This document shows positions 1 to 11,114 of a stretch of DNA of 64,000 nt, piece by piece. The stretch comes from Begonia masoniana (lineage: Eukaryota; Streptophyta; Magnoliopsida; Cucurbitales; Begoniaceae): the NCBI GenBank assembly GCA_022432975.1, contig CM039502.1, positions 18,795,453-18,859,452 of the forward strand. The letters are read 5' to 3'. A model generated the notes under the pieces. That model had not been told where the DNA came from. It did not search any database and saw only the letters and a program-made list of their open reading frames with translations. Position 1 is the stretch's first letter, and every line of letters starts with the position of its first letter. The translations under genes were made by a program, and so were the position numbers.

Positions 1-2
1 AG

Positions 3-608
3 GCTTTGTATGGTCGGAAGTGTAGGTCTCCGTTATATTGGGACGAGGTTGGCGAGGCCAGCATCGTTGGTCCAGAGATTCTACAGCAGACGGTAGAGCA
101 GATTGCCATTATCAGACAGCGTATCGAGGTAGCTCAGAGCCGACAGAAGAGCTATGCCGACACTAGACGGAGAGAGCTAGAGTTCGAGGAAGGTGATGAG
201 GTGTACCTCAAGGTTTCCCCGTTCAAGGGCATTGCGAGGTTTGGAAGGAGGGGTAAGTTAAACCCTCGTTATGTGGGGCCCTTTCCCATTCTGAAGAGGA
301 TCGGGAAGGTGGCGTATCGACTACAGCTTCCAGCTTCTATGGAGAGTATCCACGATGTATTCCACGTATCTATGCTTCGAAGATGTTTACGTGATCCATC
401 GCATATTGTGGAGGCTACAGAGATCGAGGTACAGCCTACCTTGAGCTATGAGGTGAGGCCGGTACGTATTTTGGAGCATTCCATCAAGATTCTACGCAAC
501 AAGGAAATTCCACTAGTCAAAGTTCTATGGCGGAATCACGAGGTGGAAGAGGCGACGTGGGAACGACAGCAGGATATGATGACTAAGTATCCTGATTTGT
601 TTGTATGA
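3..608 (+). CDS. Partial pol: integrase C-terminus and chromodomain of element Z
   Basis: This is the last 201 or so codons of a Ty3/gypsy polyprotein, open from the window edge to a TGA at 606-608. It begins inside the integrase motif ending [18 protein letters not shown]. It then shows the basic GPY/F-type integrase tail (GRRGKLNPRYVGPFPILKRIG, here at about residues 80-101) and ends in a chromodomain ([23 protein letters not shown] and so on), which in the Tekay/Del clade guides integration to heterochromatin. No stop or frameshift is visible in this part, unlike the pol genes of A and B, so Z may be relatively young. The true start lies outside the window. Confidence 0.9.
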   Translation, partial: ALYGRKCRSPLYWDEVGEASIVGPEILQQTVEQIAIIRQRIEVAQSRQKSYADTRRRELEFEEGDEVYLKVSPFKGIARFGRRGKLNPRYVGPFPILKRIGKVAYRLQLPASMESIHDVFHVSMLRRCLRDPSHIVEATEIEVQPTLSYEVRPVRILEHSIKILRNKEIPLVKVLWRNHEVEEATWERQQDMMTKYPDLFV

Positions 609-648
609 TTTAATTTTGTGGACAAAATTCTGAATAAGGAGGGTAGAA

Positions 649-3286
649 TGTAATATCCGGCTTGTACGGATTTTTGGATATATTATGTTATATTATTATT
701 TCATTATTTAATGGCATTTTTGGTAAATATGTCAAATCAGGTCCGTTTTACAAAAAGAAAGCGTCATTATGATCCTAATGAATAATAAGAATTTTAAGGA
801 ATTTACGGGAATTTTCGGAGATCAAACACTATATTCCGGGTAAATACACTTTTCGTAATGTAAAAAGGCGTTCTCATAAAAATAGTAAACGAGGTCCAAA
901 TTGCTGAACGGATAGTTTTGTTAAATCCCGAATATTAAGTTGGACTTATTAGCAAAATATGAAGTTTTCGAGGATCCGGATCGTTGGACGATTAACGAAA
1001 CGAAGGACGAAACAAAATAGAATTAAGTGGAAGGGCAAAATGGTAATCTGACAAACCAAATTTATAAAATAACACAATTCTTTCTTTCTTCTTCATTTTC
1101 TTCCTGCGTGAGATTTCCAGAGAGCGATTTTCTCTCGGCCTCCTCCCTGCCCGCCGACGATTTCCGGCGATTCCGACCTCCGATCTCCCCCGTTTCTCCT
1201 CCGTTCTTCGTCATTTCTTCTCCTCTCGCTACCCTCGGTATGTACCTACAATCTTAGAGCTTTTATTTCAACGTTTACGCCGTTTTAGATAATTAGGGTT
1301 TCGATTATATCTCGTTAAAAAACGCGAATTAGAGCTCGTAATTAATAGGTTAGCCGTGATTAGGTATATATTGAACGTATCGGACGTTATCGGACGAAGA
1401 TAAATCGATTTGTGAAAAAGTTTAAAAATCCGAGAATTTTAGGGTTTTCGGAAAAAGTTCGATTGCTCGATGAATTAGCTTAATAAATCGAATTAAAGCA
1501 TTAGGAAATATCTTTAGTTAAGGTTTTGTTAATTTGGACGTTTAATAGCTTAATTCGGTTTTAACAGCAAATATCGTGTTTTACCTCAGACACGCGACTC
1601 CAGTGGACGAAGCTTGCGGTCCAGCGCGCTCAAGGTAAGTTCTCGTGACTTACTTGACCGAAAGGTCTACACCATACCTCGTCGTCGTATCAAGGATCCT
1701 TGAGGGTTCCTTGTTTTACGTTGTTTAGGTTGGGTAGTTAGGTTAGTTGTTTATAGGTTATGTTGTATTGTCTTGTTGATATGTATGCTGTTTGTTTACT
1801 TTCCGCTGATTAACTGTTCATGCATCACGTATTTCAAATGTCATAGAAAATGAATTTCCGCACGTGTTTTAAGGAAAGAAATGAACCTCTGTAATTAATG
1901 TACGTAATCTGTATCTGTATCTGGTTACGCGAGGTGGGGCTCAGGCATGGCTGTAGGGTTTGTGAGCATGTACCCCCCTCCTCTAGGTGGAAAGTGGTAG
2001 TTCGACCGCGGAATGTATCCTTTCCATTTAGAGGGCTGATATCTCGGTAACAATCTGTCTGTGACGTAATGAAAAGAATGAAAATGTATCTGAATATGAA
2101 TCTGTAATCTGCACGTTTTATGAATGGCATACGCACGCATGCATCTGCATTTACGTAGCTTACTGAGATTTCAATATCTCATATGTGTCTGTATGGTGTA
2201 GGTGACGTTCTAGGTTACGTTGACCCAGGTGAGGATGATATTCCTCCTCCTGACGTAGGAGCAGCTGATGGATGATGGCCGTGGGAGTGCGCTGAGCAGT
2301 CGAGGCGCGTTTTGACCCGTGGGGGATGTACGTAAAGGTTTTGGGGGTTTTTGAGACATTTTGGATTGATGATAAACTGTATAGAACATATTAGGGTGCT
2401 TGGATCTGGATAGGGGTTAGATAACGTTTTGGTAATTGTACGTAAAATGTTTTGGTTAAAACAGTTATTTAAACGTTATAGAAATTCTGGAACTGTTTGG
2501 TTGTTTAAATTAAGTGTTATGAATTGCTTTTAGGTTGATACGGATAGCTCGGTTTTTAGAGCTATCCACGCAGTTGGGTTTCGCAAAGTCTGACTCGAGT
2601 CGATTGAATTTAGAATACGTTTTAGTTTTAATTGGTTGGATTTAGGTGGTGAGTTATGGTAATTGTTGGCGTGAAGAAGAATAAGTTTTGCTCTCTGGAA
2701 ATCGGATTCCAGAGAGCAAATCGAGGTGTTGAAGTGTAAAGCATGAAAGAAATGAAAGAAAGGTTAAGTGTTACTGAAGAAAGGATCGCTGCATAGTGTG
2801 CAGCGATCGATCTCTGCTGAAAAGCAGAGATCGATCGCTGCCCTACTGAAGAAAGGATCGCTGCATAGTGTGCAGCGATCGATCTCTGCTGAAAAGCAGA
2901 GATCGATCGCCGCCCTTGTTACATGCTGCAGCGATCGATCTTTGCTTTTCAGCAGAGATCGATCGCTTGCTGCATGTAATCATGCAGCGATCGATCTCTG
3001 CTTTTCAGCAGAGATCGATCGCTTGCTACATGCAAGCCTCGTGGCGATTGTTTTCCGATTCTGCCCCTCTGTATTTAATGTTATTAAATGTTTAAATGAT
3101 TTAAGTTTTATTAATAGTTTTAGTTTATATTTTAAATGATTTACCAAACGAACTTCGATTTCGATTCCGGTTTCGGCTTCGATTTCAATTCCGCTTTAAC
3201 GTTAGGTTTTAAAGTTTTATTTAAAATGTAAAAATAAAAATGAAAAATTTATACGGGTAAATGGGTACGGACTTAAGGTCGTTACA
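649..3286 (+). repeat. 3' LTR of element Z (2638 bp)
   Basis: Bounded by TGTAAT and GTTACA, it follows a polypurine tract (AATAAGGAGGGTAGA). It contains a pyrimidine-rich leader near 1080-1240 resembling a promoter/5'-UTR zone. It also has a perfect-arm hairpin CTCTCTGGA...TCCAGAGAG at about 2692-2718 and four long hairpins built on GCGATCGATC between about 2790 and 3030. Short open frames inside it are not conserved in the sister LTRs and are not genes. Confidence 0.85.
2692..3030. repeat. Hairpin cluster in LTR Z
   Basis: One stem (CTCTCTGGAAATC with a TCCAGAGAG return arm) is followed by four inverted repeats of about 38-42 bp. Their arms read CAGCGATCGATCTCTGC and their loops are GAAA or TTTTC. 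The stems recur with small changes in LTRs E and F, so they are a family feature and not chance. Confidence 0.8.
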
Positions 3287-5940
3287 ACCGAACCCGATCG
3301 GGGTCCAGGATCGAAGCCATCACTCCGGGACAAATAACAGAAAACGGGGACTATTTTTTTTGTACATTAAACTTTTAAAACATTTACAGAGAGAGAAAGT
3401 TCTCTGGATTCAAAATCAAACAGGAAAACAGTTAACAGAAGCGGAACGCAAAATGGATGATAGAAGAAAAGCAGGAAGTGATGAAAACAAAAGTAAATAA
3501 ACTGGTAGAAGGCGTTGACAAAAGGAGCAGGCATCGAGTGGAATCGGTGGATGCAACCAGAAATGATACCAAAAGATTTAGGCAGATGACGTGGCCGGAT
3601 GATGTGGATGACGTCATTGGAAGATGTAGGCAGCAGATGGGATCGGAATGTGTGATGACGTCATCGGAAGATGTGATGACATCATCGGCAGATACAGATA
3701 GTAAACGTAATCGGCAGAAGGTGATGACGTCAGCCGAAAGATGGATGACATCACCAGAAGATGCAGGCAGCAGTTTAAATCGGCAGAAGAAAAGCTATTG
3801 TGACATCATCGGAAGAGGAGATGACATCATCAGAAGATGAATGCAATAAACGGAATCGGCAGGAGCAAAACCTAAACAAAATTACTGTTTGGCGATAGAT
3901 GCAGATACGACAAAAGATGAACAGTGATAACCGGTGGATGTGAACCACAAACAGAATTGAGTTCACCGGTGGGTGTAATCGGAAGATATAGTTTTAAGGA
4001 CAAAGTTTGACAGCTTTTAACAGGAAGACTTACCAACAGAGAGCAGGAAAACAGAAAACATGAAAGACTCAGATTCTCAAACCAATTCAAAACGTGGTTC
4101 TCGAGCACAACAGAAGGCATAAAAACTTCAAATTTCAGAGACTGATTTAAAAACATAACTTGAACACATGTTTAAAGGAACACGAAAGGATTTTTAAGAA
4201 AACAGACTGCATGGATAACTCTAAAACCAGAAGTCATCCATACACAAGCTGATAGATAATATCTCAAACAATTCCAGAATATTCAGAACATCATTCAACT
4301 GTCAAATACAGTACAAACAGAAAGCATGAGAGTTGTAAACCTTCGATGCCCGATTCTACACAAGGATGTAGAGCACTCTTTACAACTAACAGATTCAAAG
4401 GAAACAGACTGCATGGATAGTTCCAAAACCAGAAGTCATCCACGCACAAACTAACAGATAATACTCCAAACAATTTCAGAATATTCAGAACATGAATTCA
4501 ACTGTCAAATACAATAGTTTTAATAACTTAGATATCAAAATCTGTACATTGTTTTAAAATCTGAGGATAAGTACAGAACCTAACATATATTTGCAGACTT
4601 TCCCAAAACGGAAGTTTTTACAAAGTTTTTACAACAAAGCCAGAATTTTCAGAAGACTTTACAGATATAGACATTACAGAAAACTTAAACCTCAGGTCAG
4701 AATTTGTCTGACTGCATCAACCAAATCCCCATGAGCTCGATCCACCAGCCACCTATTCATATGACTGAGGCACGAAGTCCTCATTTTCGGGTTCAGTACC
4801 TACATCAGAGAGTTCACCTATGAATCTAAAACTCAGTAAGAACATAATAGATATGCAGTTATGCAAAATGCTATGCATGCGGTTTTCAGAACTACAGTGA
4901 CAGTACAGAACATCACGTTTCAGTAGCAGAGGGGTATAAGTGGGGCTTATAAGGGAACTTTCGAACAGTGGGTGCACTATCAGGCACAAACAGTAATACG
5001 GTACAGTACATAAACAGATTTGGAGTGGTACATTTCAGTCAGATTTTATATTGCTTAACTTCAAAACCATGTACAGAAAATAGTTTTGCATGATCTTTCA
5101 GAAAATCGTGTATGCATGGACATTTACAGTGCTTACAGTTGATACAGCAGAGAACAAAAAGATAAAACAACAGAAACCAGAACAGAAACCACAGAACTTA
5201 ACTCTAACCCTTCTACCCGAAACCAGCCAACAGAATGTAAAACCTAGTACCTCCGAGATGTAGGGCCTTAAGGGCCAGCCTACGGATATGAACTTACCTG
5301 TTGCTGCAGAGTTGATAGTCCTGAACGTCTCGGAAATGCTCGAACCTGTACATGCACGTTCAGAAAATAAATAAGCTGCAAATGCTAACAAATAAGTTAG
5401 AAGAATTTGTTCCAACTCATTCAAACCCTTAGAAAACAAATCGGTGTGTTTTCATCCAAAAACAGAGAGTTTTACCAAAGTATCACAATCCTTCACTCCA
5501 ACCAAAACTCACTTTAAACTTGTCCAAACTTGTTAGCATTTAAAAGATGCTTACCCTAGTAGAAAAACAGAAAGGAGCCGAGGAGATCGAAGTAGCTTCG
5601 ATGGCTGATTGTCGACTGGAAGAGAGAATGTCGAGAAGAGAATGGAGAGAGAGCAGAGAAGTGAAATGAAGAGGGTTTCACGCAGGAGGAAGAACTTAAC
5701 TTCCTCAACAAGTTGTCATGTGTCAGCTATCCATTGGCTATCTCCACCAACCTTAATTTCTCCCCAATTTACCCTTCCATGCATTTTAAACTTAGTGTTT
5801 AGTTTAGTTACACATTAGTTTGGTTCTCCCCACACTAAATGCTCCAAAATTTACAATAAAATAGTTATTGTATTTATGGCAATTTAAATCCATACAATAA
5901 TTCAACAGATTATTACATGGCCAAAATGTCGGGTGTTACA
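3287..5940 (-). repeat. Left (3') LTR of element A, outer end truncated
   Basis: It aligns along its whole length with the two halves of the right LTR (24914-26208 and 39734-41094). The inner end GGGTGTTACA at 5940 is followed by a pyrimidine stretch (minus-strand polypurine tract). It contains a cluster of TGACGTCA-type palindromes at about 3600-3840, several degraded to TGACATCA where the right LTR keeps TGACGTCA. It also holds a direct repeat of about 110 bp (about 4199-4316 and 4390-4510) built around ACTGCATGGATA and AGAAGTCATCCA. Confidence 0.85.
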
Positions 5941-5980
5941 TTCCACCCACCTTAACAGAAATTTTGTCCCCAAAATTTAC

Positions 5981-7295
5981 CTAAGCAAAGAGGTCTGGAT
6001 ATTGGGCCCTGACATCCACTTGTCTTTCTCATGTGGCTTCCTCTACATTATGATTTTGCCATAAAACTTTCACCAACGGGACCACACGATTGCGTAACAC
6101 TTTAAGTGACATATCCAATATCTGTATAGGCCTTTCTTCATAGGTCAGCGTCGGCATGATATCAAAGTCCACCTGTTTTAGATCTGAGCTTGATCTCATA
6201 CACATTTTCTCAGCATCGAAACATGGAAGACATTGTGAACTCCATCCATTGACGCTGGCAACTGTAGTCTGTAAGCTATGTTTCCCACACGCTTCAGGAT
6301 GGGAAAAGGGCCAATGAACCGTGGGCTGAGCTTTCCTTTCTTACCGAATCTCATTACGCCTTTGAAAGGTGACACTTTCAGGAATACCTCATTGCCCACA
6401 GCGAACTCTAAGTCTCTCCTCCTATGGTCCGCATAACTTTTCATTCGACTCTGAGCAATCTTTATTCGTTGCTTGATAGCAGTTATCACCTCGGACATCT
6501 GTTGTAATATCTCAGGGCCGATAAGCTTGGTTTCTCCGACTTCATCCTAACACAATGGGGATCTACACTTTCTGCCGTAGAGAGCTTCATATGGAGCCAT
6601 GCCAATTGTAGCCTGGTAGCTATTATTGTAAGCGAACTTCATAAGCGGTAGGTATCTACTCCAAGGAGCATGAAATTCCAGCACGCACGACCTTAACATA
6701 TCCTCGAGTATTTGGATTGTTCTTTCAGACTGCCCGTCCGTCTGTGGATGGAACGCCGTGCTGAAATCCAACTTGGTGCCCAGGGAGTTCTGCAAGCTTT
6801 TCCAGAACCTCGATGTGAATCTAGGATCTCGGTCAGATACAATCGACACTGGAATACCATGCAGCTTAACAATCTCACTGATGTACAGTTCGGCGTACTG
6901 ATCCATGGAGTATGTTGTCTTCACAAGTAGAAAGTGGGCCGACTTTGTCAACCTGTCCACTATGACCCAAATGCTATTATGGCCTTTAGCTATTCTTGGA
7001 AGGCCAACGACAAATTCCATCGTTATGTTCTCCCATTTCCATTCGGAAATCGGAAGAGGCTGAAGCGTTCCACTTGGTCGTTGATGTTCAGCTTTGACCT
7101 GTTGACATATCATACAAGACTCCACATACTTGGCCACTTCATTCTTCATATTCGGCCACCAGAAGTGAAGTTTTAAATCTTGATACATCTTCGTGCTTCC
7201 AGGATGCACAGAGAAAGAAGATGAATGGGCTTCCGACAAGATGTTCTTTCGTAACTCTTCATCTTTCGGAACATACCATCTATCTCTGAACTTAA
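5981..7295 (-). pseudogene. Element A pol remnant: integrase and chromodomain
   Basis: On the minus strand this reads from the integrase zinc region ([15 protein letters not shown], then [14 protein letters not shown]) through the catalytic core. The three acidic positions lie in the contexts [19 protein letters not shown] and DGQSERTIQ, followed by the C-terminal domain (GKLSPRFIGPFPILKRVG) and a chromodomain ending at a TAG at 5981-5983. Premature stops lie after [10 protein letters not shown], shortly downstream, and inside the chromodomain where EEAT is followed by TGA. There is also a break between the integrase core and its tail near 6500-6547. The upstream part of the gene continues at 18782 beyond element B. 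Confidence 0.85.
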
Positions 7296-7300
7296 GAATA

Positions 7301-9482
7301 TGTAACCCCCCGAGTTATCTGAACCCAGTTCGTCACACAATGCCCGTACATGACTTTTAGATTCAACCGTATTTTTTTTTTTTAAAACTTGCAGCAGAAA
7401 TCATTTAAGCAAAAATAGAATTAGACAAAGCCATAAAAACAATGTTAACATAATCGTTGGAAATATTAAGAAGTAATCGGCCAATAGGAAATAGAAGTTT
7501 AAATTGAAATACTTGAGGTGTCACAGAGGTCAAACGGATCTGCCGATTAATAAAGTCAACGGAAAAAGCAGAAACAGAAAATAGAAGGCTTCTGCCGATG
7601 ACGTCAGCCAAATGAAAAACAAAGGACATCTCTCGGTAGACTGTATCTACCGGTGACTAAACGACAAAATACACTCTACATCTTCCGATGACGTCAGCCA
7701 GATGATTTCCTTCATCTGATTGACTTTGTTCTACATCCACCGGTGACTAAACGACAAGAGTCCTCCTACACCTACTGACGACGTCAGCACGCATCTGCCG
7801 ATGAGTTTACTGAGACATCATCCGATAGACTTAAACCTACACCTTCCGATTGAGTAGACTGTATACGCCGATCACTAAACGACAAACTCTCTACTTATAT
7901 CTTCCGATAGGCACATAACTATAACCCGACATCTACCGATAGACTTCATCTACCGATAGTGAACAAAACAACATCTTCCGATAAAACAAGCTACATATAC
8001 CGATCACTAAACGACATATTTCGTTCTATATCATCCGATGGCTTCCACTGAAGACATCTTCCGGTAGACAACAGAACAACAACTCAACCTCTGCCGATAG
8101 ACTTCATCTAACGATAGAGAACAGAACCACATCTCATCTACTCCTTGGTATACAAACACGACTCTAACTACAAAAAAGAATTTACTCACTTCACTGAAAC
8201 CATTCAAAAACATTTCAAACCATTACAATACTAAAAATTCAGTGAATGCCAACATTAAATCCTAACAGAATACTATTAACAGGAAAATCTCGAAATTGTA
8301 TTCAAAACATTGGAATCACTACTGTCATGAAAACTCAATATACTTAAATTGAAACACTGTCAACTAAACTTTTACACCAACAGACATCAGTTAATCTGCC
8401 TCATCAGTATACCAGTTTGAGACAGAGAAGTGCTCCTCCAACCCCATCTATTCGTCAGTAAACTCAGGGAATTCACCTGCAGTATCCTTAACACCTACAT
8501 CACAAAACTCATCTATTAGCCTAATGCTAAGTAAGTAAAGCAATAATGAAATGATATGCTGAAACTTAAATCCTGAATATGCAGTTTCTACTTTCTCATC
8601 TTAGTTGCACATCGTTTGTTTACTGATCAGATCCCTTGATTCCCTTGGGAGTGGGATCAATTCTCCCAATGTCATACATCATCTTCATCAGTTAAGGGGT
8701 GGATGAAGTCCCTTAATAGCTATTCTGATCCCTCAGTTCCCTTGGGAGTGGGATCAGTTCTCCCAATGTCATAAATCCTCTTCATCAGTTAAGGGGTGGA
8801 TTAGTTCCCTTAACCGCCAATGCATTTCAATCTGTACTTGCCTTTCCATAATGATGCATGAAAGTTCATTTTCGTATTCTTTCAAAAACATGATGCATAA
8901 CATATGGAAAATACTCAAACATACATAAATCTACTGTTTTGTGATGTAGGCCCGAGGGCACACACAATACTTCACTTACCTGGCTTCACCGAGAGTTCCT
9001 GGTGGTAGGATATTCCAAGAGCTGGCTCACGTAAAACATAAGCACATCATTACTAAACTTCATTCTAAACATTAGGAAATCTAAAGGGCTAGTTCTAAGG
9101 GTTCTGTTCTTCGCCATTCCTGATTCATCGCTAAACCCCAAATCCCATCCCTCATTCTCTGTACTTCCAAAATGCACACATAGCCATCCATCAGTTATCT
9201 AGACACTAAAAACAGCAAGTAATCGAATCAAAACTCACCTTGGTTGGAGGGGAATCGCCTAGGGGGAATTCGTCGAGCTGAGAGGTAAAAAGAAATGAAA
9301 CAGTGGCGGCTACTCACACTGAACTCTTCCTTAAATACTTTATCCACTATGTAAAAATTCTAATTACCATCATGCCCTCGCCTGAACATTTATTAACCTA
9401 ATCAATAACTACCACAACCCTTCTCTAAAAGTACATCATAAATAATAAATTAAATTTTGGTTCAATAGAACCGGGTGCTACA
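7301..9482 (-). repeat. Left (3') LTR of element B
   Basis: It starts TGTAAC and ends GCTACA. It holds TGACGTCA sites near 7589 and 7691 and a run of repeated motifs of the type CTAAACGACAAA...ATCTTCCGAT (about 7640-8040) related to the 35-bp unit amplified in element D. It also has two tandem copies of a roughly 105-bp unit at about 8620-8820 built around CCCTTGGGAGTGGGATCA. No gene is contained. Confidence 0.88.
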
Positions 9483-9517
9483 ATCTACCCTCCTTAAAAG
9501 AATTTTGTCCTCAAAAT

Positions 9518-11114
9518 TCAGTACCTGAATAGTTCTGGATATTGGTCCATCATGTCCTGGTGGCGCTCCCAAGTTGTCTCCTCAATGTTCTGGTTATGCC
9601 ATAAGACTTTTACCAGTGGAATTTCTTTGTTGCGTAATACCTTTACTGCATAATCTAAGATTTTTACTGGTTTCTCCTCATAAGTAAGAGTAGGAAGGAC
9701 TTCAATGTTCTGCTGTTCCACAATCTGTGATGAATCTCGTACACACTTCTTCAACATAGAAACATAGAACACACTGTGTATCCTTTCCATAGAATTCGGT
9801 AGCTGCAACTGATAGGCTGCTCTCCCAACTCTCTTCAGAATAGTGAACGGTCCAATAAATCTGGGGTTCAACTTGCCTCTCTTTCCAAATCTCGCGACTC
9901 CTTTGAAAGGTGACACCTTAAGGAAAACTTCATTACCAACATCAAATTCTAATTCTCTTCGTCTTTTGTCTGCATAGCTTTTCTGCCGGCTTTGAGCTGT
10001 TAAGATTCTTTGTCGGATAAGAGCAATCTTCTCCACTGTCTGCTGCACAATGTCGGGACCAATCAGTTGTGCTTCTCCAACCTCATCCCAATATAATGGA
10101 GATCTGCACTTTCGTCCTATAATGCCTCGTATGGTGTCATGCCTATTGTTGCTTGAAAACTGTTATTATAAGAGAATTAAACCAATGGTAAATTCTTACT
10201 CCAAGAACCCTAAAATTCCAGTACACATGCACGAAGCATATCCTCCAACGTTTGGATAGTTCTCTCGGATTGTCCATCAGTTTGAGGCTGAAAGGCTGTG
10301 CTAAAACTAAGCTGTGTTCCCATAGCCTTGTGCAAACTTTTCCAAAACTTAGATGTAAATCTGGAGTTTCGGTCTGAAACTATGGTGCTTGGAACTCCAT
10401 GCAGTCTAACAACTTTGTGCACATACAACTCAGCCAATTGATCCATCGAGTATGTTATCTTCATTGGCAGAAAGTAAGCTGATTTCGTTAAACGATCAAC
10501 TATTACCCAAATTGCATCGTGACCTTTTGCTGTTCTAGGTAATCCTATAACAAAATCCATAGTTATTTGTTCCCATTTCCATTTGGGAACCGGTAAAGGT
10601 TGCAATGTTCCAGCAGGCCTCTGATGTTCAGCCTTGACTTGCTGGCAGACCAGACATGACTCCGCGTACTCCGCCACACTTCTCTTCATACCTGGCCACC
10701 AATAATGTTGCTTGAGATCTCTGTACATTTTCGTACCTCCAAGATGAACAGAAAGTCTGGAGGAATGTGCCTCATATAGGATTTTTTTTCTAAGTTCGGT
10801 ATCAGCCGGAACAAACCATCTATTTCGAAACTTGAGAATTCCATCAGCTGAACAGTTGAAATCCGACTCGTCAGTAGAATCTATGCACAACTTATACTTA
10901 TTGCATTCGGTGTCATTCATTTGAACTTCCTTTATTTTCTCCAAAATAGTTGGCCTCAAAGATATGGCCGAAAGCATGGCTGACACACTAGACACCGCCT
11001 CCAGGTTAAATCTTTGGAATTCTATCTCTAAAGCTATCGGTATTTCTAGAATCAATGCAGAGACTGAAGGAGTCACTCTACTCAAAGCATCAACCACTAC
11101 ATTCGCCTTGCCAG
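9518..11114 (-). pseudogene. Element B pol remnant: integrase and chromodomain
   Basis: The minus-strand reading starts at the RNase H/integrase linker (KANVVVDALSR, immediately downstream of solo LTR C) and covers the integrase zinc region and DDE core. It then gives the C-terminal domain and chromodomain, ending near 9518. The segment 10049-10210 is broken: a stop follows MLRACVLEF, another stop lies shortly after, and a 1-base shift occurs near the expected ALYGRK motif. It cannot therefore make one protein. The upstream part of the same gene is at 13560-16476. Confidence 0.85.

Larger units (their letters stand above)
1..3286 (+). mobile_element. Element Z: 3' end of a Ty3/gypsy chromovirus, cut by the window edge
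   Basis: Only the integrase C-terminus, polypurine tract and 3' LTR are in view; the 5' part lies left of the window. Order is integrase C-terminal domain plus chromodomain (3-608), spacer with a purine-rich tract (about 634-648), then an LTR starting TGTAAT at 649 and ending GTTACA at 3286. The LTR is of the same family as solo LTRs E and F, sharing the AT-rich start, the GATCGATC hairpins and the CTCTCTGGA hairpin. It directly abuts the LTR of element A, whose first 14 or so bases are missing there, so Z probably inserted into A's LTR. Confidence 0.85.

Noticed and set aside
1027..1257. 76-residue protein in LTR Z
   Set aside because: It sits in the pyrimidine-rich leader zone of the LTR and is not conserved in LTR E or F.
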